Assembly: GCA_949126835.1 (NCBI GenBank)
Contig: OX421495.1
Coordinates: 6,216,011 to 6,280,010 of the forward strand
Origin: Anisus vortex
Taxonomy: Eukaryota; Mollusca; Gastropoda; Planorbidae
DNA length: 64,000 bases
Direction: 5' to 3'
Part shown: positions 58,674 through 64,000 of the stretch, in pieces
How the letters are laid out: each line of letters begins with the position of its first letter
Numbering within the stretch: the stretch's first letter is position 1
Notes under the pieces: model-generated
What the model saw: the letters and a program-made list of their open reading frames with translations, nothing else
Databases searched by the model: none
Told to the model about the DNA's origin: nothing
Position numbers and translations under genes: made by a program

Positions 58674-59495
58674 ATTTATATAGCTCTTTCTAGAACATTA
58701 TTCTTTTTGTTTTATTTTTATAGAGTCTAAATGGAGGCTATAAATATTTTGAAAATTAAGTATAGCTACATTAAATTATTGTGTTATAGCCTATTACTGT
58801 TATATCTTTTTCTGTATTAGTTAGCCTAGTTAGTAGGCCTATAAAGCATAATTTCACATGCTTTTAGTATTTTTACAGAGCTTATTTCTTCATGTTAAAT
58901 TCAGTAACACTTGTTTAGAATGTTTTTTTATTTTAAACCATTTTCAATTAGATCAAAAGGAAGAATAGTGCTAACAATTTCTTTTATTCTACTTTTTAAT
59001 TTTATAGTTAGCATTTATTTTAGTGTTCGTATAGCCTACTACTAGAAATAATATAGCCCTATGTAGCCTATCAAGAACCTTGTTTTTTGTTCAAAGTCTG
59101 AAATTTTTTTTAAAAGTCTGAAAAAGGTCTGGAAAATGTCTGGAATTTAATTTTCTGAAAAGAGTAAGAACCCTGCTATTCACCAACAATATCGCTTGAC
59201 ATCGTAGCCTAGCCTACGAAACATTAAAAGTGTAGGCCTATAAAGTGAAATTGAAAGTGTAAATAGGTCTAGCCGGCCCTAGCCTAATCACATTAATCAA
59301 TTAATCTACAGTACTACTATTTACCTCCTTATTTTTGAGTAGGATAGCCAATATTCAGATGTGAATTTTGCATGATAAAGAAGTACTTCACTTTCACCAC
59401 GTTAGGTTTGTACCTCAAGTGGGTTCTATATTTACACAAATACGTCACTAAATGTACACAAAAAAACTTAAGCTCCGCCTACTGGGAACGCTCTA

Positions 59496-60263
59496 TTCCT
59501 AGCTCACGGCGCCTCATCTGCCCCCTTTCCCACTTCAAAATTGAGTTAAAGCTCTATGCCTTTTGAGGGGATAGTCAGGCAAAGGGTGGGGGGCTTTTGC
59601 GTGACACTGAAAAATGCCCTGCGTCCTTTTTGTTGCCAACCTCTTGCCTACATTCTGTGCAGAATAGAAAAAAGTAGATAAATCAAAACAATGACATTTC
59701 AAATTTCTTTCATATCTTCAAATTTAGTAATATTTTTAACATTTAACTATCTTTTTTTTTCTCAATAATTAAACGGGGAATTGTGCTTGTATGTTAAGGC
59801 ATCATATGTCTTTTCGTGGGAACTGAAACTTGGCGTTTTCTTTTTTTTTTTTTGTTGACACAACTTGAATTATGTAGTGGTTTTTTTGTTGTTGTTGTTG
59901 TTTTTTGTGTGAAGGAGAAGGGACGAAGCTGTCACGAAACTCTGTTTTCTGAAATGTATGTTCGATCAAGTAGAAAAAGGTTGGTCAATTGTTGGCTTCT
60001 CTGACTATTTCAGGCAACCCATTTAATGATATTGCGCCTAAGTGGGTGAAAGTTAAAATCAACTAGTAATTTTAACAAAAACTAGTTACCTTTTCATTAA
60101 AAAGCTCATGGCGAGATGAACTCTTTGTAGGCTGTTTGAACTTTATAAGTCTCTGTCGAAGCAATGTGTCTTCTTTTGGATACTATAAGATAATGCAATT
60201 TCTAGAAACTACTCTAGGTAATGAAAGGGTTAAGAAGTAAAATATCATATCAAGGACTTTTCA
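59496..60263. other. Intergenic, no gene seen
   Basis: Poly-T tracts and a (GTT)n run near 59889. A short minus-strand LINE-like piece (GGCAACCCATTTAATG) lies at about 60012. Confidence 0.5.
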
Positions 60264-60380
60264 CTCACTGTATGGGTCCCATCAACTGAAGTAAACATTA
60301 CAAAATTAAAACAATTTCAGAAAAGAGCTGCAAGGTTCATTACTAGTGAATATTCACTATGGGCAAGTGTAACATCAATA
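60264..60380 (+). pseudogene. LINE C-terminal coding fragment
   Basis: Matches 53762-53880 of the LINE (VWDPST and KRAARFIT-type coding), about 117 bp, with substitutions. A fragment only. Confidence 0.75.
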
Positions 60381-60384
60381 CAAT

Positions 60385-60930
60385 CTTTTGCTAACAGTGT
60401 GTCAAACTAGGATTTCTAAATCATTCAGCGTGCCAACAGCCTAAAAGTCAACCTGTTCTGTTATATTTTTCTATATTTTTTTTATAGGACAATTAATTTA
60501 ACTCAGTAGCAAGGCCAAGGCCAAAATCAAAGAAGATTATTTATAGAGAAAATCGTTTAAGCGTTTTATATTTAATACAATATTAACGTGTTTGTGATTA
60601 TCATCCTTTTTTTATTTGCGTTTATGTTTAATAGCCTACAACAGTTTATTACTAAACTTTCACATTTATGGTAATTATTGTCTAAACATTACCATTTGTT
60701 AGTCAAAATGAGGCCCTAGCACCTACTATTTATTCTATTTTGATATCATTTTGTCGGAGATGTTCTTTGGTGTGTTTTTTATAAACGCGAAATGAACAGT
60801 GAAATGTAAACATAGTTAAGCGGAGTAGATGCGTAGTAATCATACAAACTGTGTAGTTAATGCAATGTTTGAAAATATACATAGGGCCTAAGCTTATAAA
60901 TTCTTTAGTCCTAAATTTGTTATTTATTTT
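60385..60930 (+). mobile_element. hAT remnant related to 35297-36530
   Basis: Shares GCGTGCCAACAGCCTAAAAG, GACAATTAATTTAACTC and AATCGTACAAACT-type words in the same order, without the L2-type LINE insertion. Serves as the empty-site reference for that insertion. Confidence 0.6.
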
Positions 60931-61090
60931 TCAAGTACTTTTTTTTTAATTTTCAGACTAATACTAACTAATACAATAGCTCGCCTACGTATACAATATC
61001 CAAAAATTTGCTTTAATACCTCTGTCTATGCATCAATATTTTTTTTTTTTCAAGAATTTATGTTAAACGTTGAGCTTGTTTAAGCAAAGA

Positions 61091-61200
61091 GTAGATTATA
61101 ATAACATGGACCGCTGGCTATATTTTTAGAGCTGAAATGTTAGTTTGCGCATGTGCGACCTTATTACGTCATATTATTAAGTTATACGTATATATCTATG
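61091..61200. mobile_element. Decayed relative of the 4790 inverted-repeat element
   Basis: GATTATAATAACATGGACCGC, then TTTTTAGAGCT, then TTGCGCATGTGCG and a right end ATATATCTATGG. Shorter and more diverged than the 4790 copy. Confidence 0.5.
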
Positions 61201-61358
61201 GTTTGACCCCGATGTGGGCGACCCCAGTAGTATAGGCCTACATGGTTATATTTATATATTTTATGAAGAATCACTGAACAATATATTATTAAATACAACA
61301 GCCGGAGTGAGCGACACTAATACGAAAAGAAAAACTTTTTTTTTAACCCGGATATTAA

Positions 61359-61431
61359 CCCTTTCAGTCCCGGGCGCGTATATAGCGGAACTGAAGGCAG
61401 CATAGATAGAAGTAGGTCGGTACGGGAAGGG
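61359..61431. mobile_element. Tiny 73-bp TTAA-flanked inverted element
   Basis: CCCTTTCAGTCCCG at the left faces CGGTACGGGAAGGG at the right, flanked by TTAA on both sides (61355-61358, 61432-61435). The TTAA target is typical of piggyBac-like elements. Confidence 0.5.
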
Positions 61432-61977
61432 TTAAGAAATATAAATGTCAAATCCCTTCTGATTTTTAAAAAAATACAATGAAACAATCCCTTTTTATAC
61501 GGCTACATTTATAGATTATAGACTCAGTGAATCGCCCGGACATGGGGCTGTCCTTACAAGACGTTTTATGTTTACTTAACCAATTTTCAAACCCGCGTTA
61601 TTGCCTAATAATTAGCATATAATATGGCGTCACAAAAAGACTACACACAAAATCCCGCCCGCTCCCCCCCCCCTTCCGCCCACCATTCCCATGATAAAAA
61701 TATAAAATAATTAACTACCTTTTGTTAAAAAACAACATTTTATCGAGAATTAAAAAAAAACAACTAGAATCTTTCATGAATTCGACTGTTCCGATCTACT
61801 TCTATTTAGTTCTGAATAACCCAGCAGCTCATCACGTCGTATCGACGGGGAAAAAACGTGGTTTCTACGACCCCCCCTCCCCCAACGACACGACGGGGTG
61901 TATCCGTTGGGAAATAAACGTGTTTTTGTTTTTAAAAAAAATAATATTTCTTTAACTAGATATTTTTTGTGCATTCC

Positions 61978-62092
61978 GTCGGACCAAACTGATTGATAGG
62001 GCCGGTTAAGCAGCGTTCACTAGGTGATTGTGTGGCCAGCAATATACACAACCGCCTTTACTTTACCCCAACTAAGGTCAGGTACCCACTGC
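61978..62092 (-). repeat. SINE family A, truncated minus-strand copy
   Basis: Contains only the 3' half of the family (GGTACCTGACCTTAGTTGGG to GGCCCTATCAATC on the minus strand). Confidence 0.75.
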
Positions 62093-63627
62093 CGCACGCC
62101 CCACCGTGTCACCCTATTAATTGTCCATACCGAATGTTATATCTCCCCCCCCCCCCAAAAAAAAAAAAAAATGTACCATTCCACAACCAAATTTTGCGAA
62201 ATTAGACACGTGTCACCACATGTCATATATGGACAACCCCCAAGTAAAATTCTAAAGAATCGTTAATTTTTCCTAGAAAAACAAAACATGTATATTAGGC
62301 TATACATATTTCTCTAACAAAGAAACTTTCCACAAAACGTTGCTAGGATAGCAGCAAGGTGCCATGGCCACACCCTCCCAAACTCTCCTTTCCCCAAAAC
62401 AAAACAAAACCACTAGAGGAAAACGTTAAAAAAAAATTTCAAATTTTATTTTTTGTTTTAATTTAAATTCTATGGTAAGTGAAACAGTGAATGTAATAAG
62501 TAATAAACAAGAAAAAAAAAATCCCGCCCCTCCCCCAAAAACGACAACAACAAAAACTAACATACAACAACGGAACAATTTATTAGAATGTTATAATCTA
62601 TATCTGACTGTTATGTTCGTATGTTAAAATCAGACATTAAACAGTAGATGTGTAGAGATCATTGTACATATTATAGTCGTAGACATTCAATGAAATACAA
62701 GATATATTCATGGGTTTATCCCCCCCCCTTTTCTGGGTATTAAGCACTGATTGAAAAACAAACAACTGGAGTTCACTTTGTTTAAACAAAATTAATGATA
62801 AAAACAAACATTTTCAAACCAACAAAAACAAGAAGACAATAGATTCATTCGACTATACACTCTTTATTGTGATGGTTTAATGTCAGGAACGTCATCCGAA
62901 AGGCTTTTTAATTCTCTGACGTAATGAGAAACGGGTTGGGGGGGGGGGTGTTTACACAAGAACACCAATATATATATATATATATATATGACTGGCTCAA
63001 GTTGGCGATATTGTTTTCGCTAAACACCCTCCATAGTTGTATGCCTCTCCAACCAAAACTTCTCTAAAGGTATTCAAGCACACTAAAATGAAAACCAGTG
63101 TGTTGGTAAGTAAATCCCCGAAGCCCAAGATGGATGATGCAACAAGAAGTATAATAATATATGCTAAAATTCGATTTGAAAACATAAATGAAAAAAAAAA
63201 AAAAAAAACCACCATGGGCAATGCCATCAAAACTGTACAGTAACAATTCTATCATTCGCACATTAATTGTCGATAGTAAAATAAATAAATTAAACAAAAT
63301 TGCTTTAATCCTGGAAGACTCGTTCTCGTTCAAAAAAATTTTAAATGAAAAAAAAAACACACACAAAATACACAAAAACAAACATAAGCCTTATCTTTTT
63401 CTTCTTAAAACTATTTTGTTTAAATTTTTGAATTATCAATACGATAGATTAATGCACACAAAAAAATAATAAATAAATAATCAAACATCATAGCAATTTG
63501 ACATCAACATAAAAAAATAAATTACAGCATTAAATTGTTAAGATTTTTACAGTCTATCTGATCTATAGATAAATAAAAATAGTATGGAAATGTAATACAG
63601 GAAATGTTTTGTAAAGTCTTCACCGCC
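62093..63627. other. Intergenic, simple repeats, no gene supported
   Basis: C and A runs near 62150, a TA array at 62969-62988 and a poly-A run at 63191. A minus-strand 77-codon hydrophobic frame at 62997-63230 runs through the poly-A and is probably spurious. Confidence 0.45.
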
Positions 63628-63790
63628 CACTAGTGCACTGAGCTATATATTAAAAAGCTCCCCGATCATTAGTGCAATGAGCTATATATTTGAGAGCTCA
63701 CAACGGATTAGTGCATTGAGCTATATATTTAAGAGCTTACGACGGATTAGTGCACTGAGCTATTTATTATAGAGCTCACTACGGATTAGT
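63628..63790 (+). repeat. Short tandem array with GAGCTATATAT palindromic units
   Basis: About four and a half copies of a roughly 39-bp unit: ATTAGTGCACTGAGCTATAT, a few A/T, then GAGCTCACNACGG. Each unit contains GAGCT...AGCTC and can fold into a hairpin. Confidence 0.85.
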
Positions 63791-64000
63791 GCGCTGTAAA
63801 ACCATCTCATGGAATGTTTATTTTATTTTTTATTTCAGGGAAGTTAAAAAATTCGAATTCAAAGTTTAACATATTATGTTTTGGATAAACTTTAAAATAC
63901 TCCGTCTGACCGGAAGTTAGAAATCGTCGAGGCAATGTAATTGTCCAGGCGGCCATAATTGCTAGTATTAATGAAAACAAAGACAGCAATTAGGCCTACA

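Larger units (their letters stand above)
56692..59175. mobile_element. 2.48-kb DNA transposon with 6-bp target duplication
   Basis: Ends CAGGGTTCGTACGCA and, inverted, CAGGGTTCTTACTC. The target duplication CTATTC is confirmed by the empty site in the other MITE copy (GAATAG on that strand, near 4030). Both subterminal regions contain many AGTCTGGAA or AGTCTGAAA units. No transposase frame. A SINE (57424) and a hAT MITE (58399) are nested inside. The 6-bp target excludes typical 8-bp hAT elements; hAT5/6-type, IS3EU or Dada are possibilities. Confidence 0.85.
56435..59493 (-). mobile_element. 569-bp TA-flanked MITE, copy interrupted by a transposon
   Basis: Inverted relative to the copy at 3714-4282, with the same termini and TA flanks (56433-56434, 59494-59495). 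Homology breaks at CTATTC (56686-56691) and resumes at CTATTC (59176-59181) around the inserted element. High similarity through both halves. Confidence 0.88.

Noticed and set aside
62997..63230. Minus-strand 77-codon hydrophobic frame
   Set aside because: It reads through a poly-A/T tract that supplies the phenylalanine run and has no homologous motif or splice support.
1..64000. CRISPR array, bacterial operon or phage-like system
   Set aside because: No spaced identical repeats with unique spacers and no prokaryotic gene layout; the tandem repeats seen are contiguous minisatellites.

Overview
This is animal nuclear DNA: AT-rich, intron-containing and crowded with transposable elements. Two conserved genes can be read exon by exon: a cornichon family cargo receptor (CNIH1-like, minus strand, 25610-32048, 144 aa in five coding exons) and the actin-histidine N-methyltransferase SETD3 (plus strand, 41789-51382, 510 aa in fifteen coding exons). 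Gene structure, TE content (Jockey-like LINE, tRNA-derived SINEs, many hAT and TA-flanked MITEs, a gypsy-like element with a SCAN-like capsid region) and the recurrent TAGGCCTA octamer suggest a mollusc, probably a gastropod. That assignment is inference.

Layout. 1-8.6 kb: intergenic, with a SINE, a weak LTR candidate, a 569-bp TA-flanked MITE, a possible first coding exon of an unknown minus-strand gene (4603-4691), an inverted-repeat element and an old LINE fragment. 8.7-21.1 kb: a 12.4-kb composite insertion that splits a LINE tail. Its inverted termini lie at 8692 and 21069. Nested inside are an LTR retrotransposon (626-bp LTRs differing at one base; a 912-codon gag-protease ORF with no reverse transcriptase) and a 1350-bp direct duplication of the flanking DNA; one copy abuts the retroelement and the other carries an empty site. 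21-32 kb: the region downstream of CNIH, then the CNIH gene with MITEs in its 3' flank and introns. 32-41 kb: intergenic, with several hAT elements, including a 2.17-kb one with a perfect 8-bp target duplication and a broken transposase. 41.8-51.4 kb: SETD3, whose introns hold a TA-flanked element, a hAT element 13 bp from a splice donor, SINEs and a 37-bp minisatellite that repeats the exon 8 splice donor nine times. 51.4-64 kb: a 5'-truncated LINE with an open RT frame, SINEs, a second copy of the 569-bp MITE in opposite orientation interrupted by a 2.48-kb transposon, and a short tandem array near the right edge.

How parts relate. The cellular genes are unrelated (ER export cargo receptor; actin His methylation) and are divergently transcribed from the 32-41.8 kb interval. 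The mobile elements interact more: the LINE and one SINE family share a 3' hairpin tail with a covarying base pair, consistent with SINE mobilisation by the LINE machinery. Nested insertions give internal empty sites that define element boundaries precisely. No bacterial-type operon, CRISPR array or defence system is present. All identifications come from reading the sequence; no database search was run.
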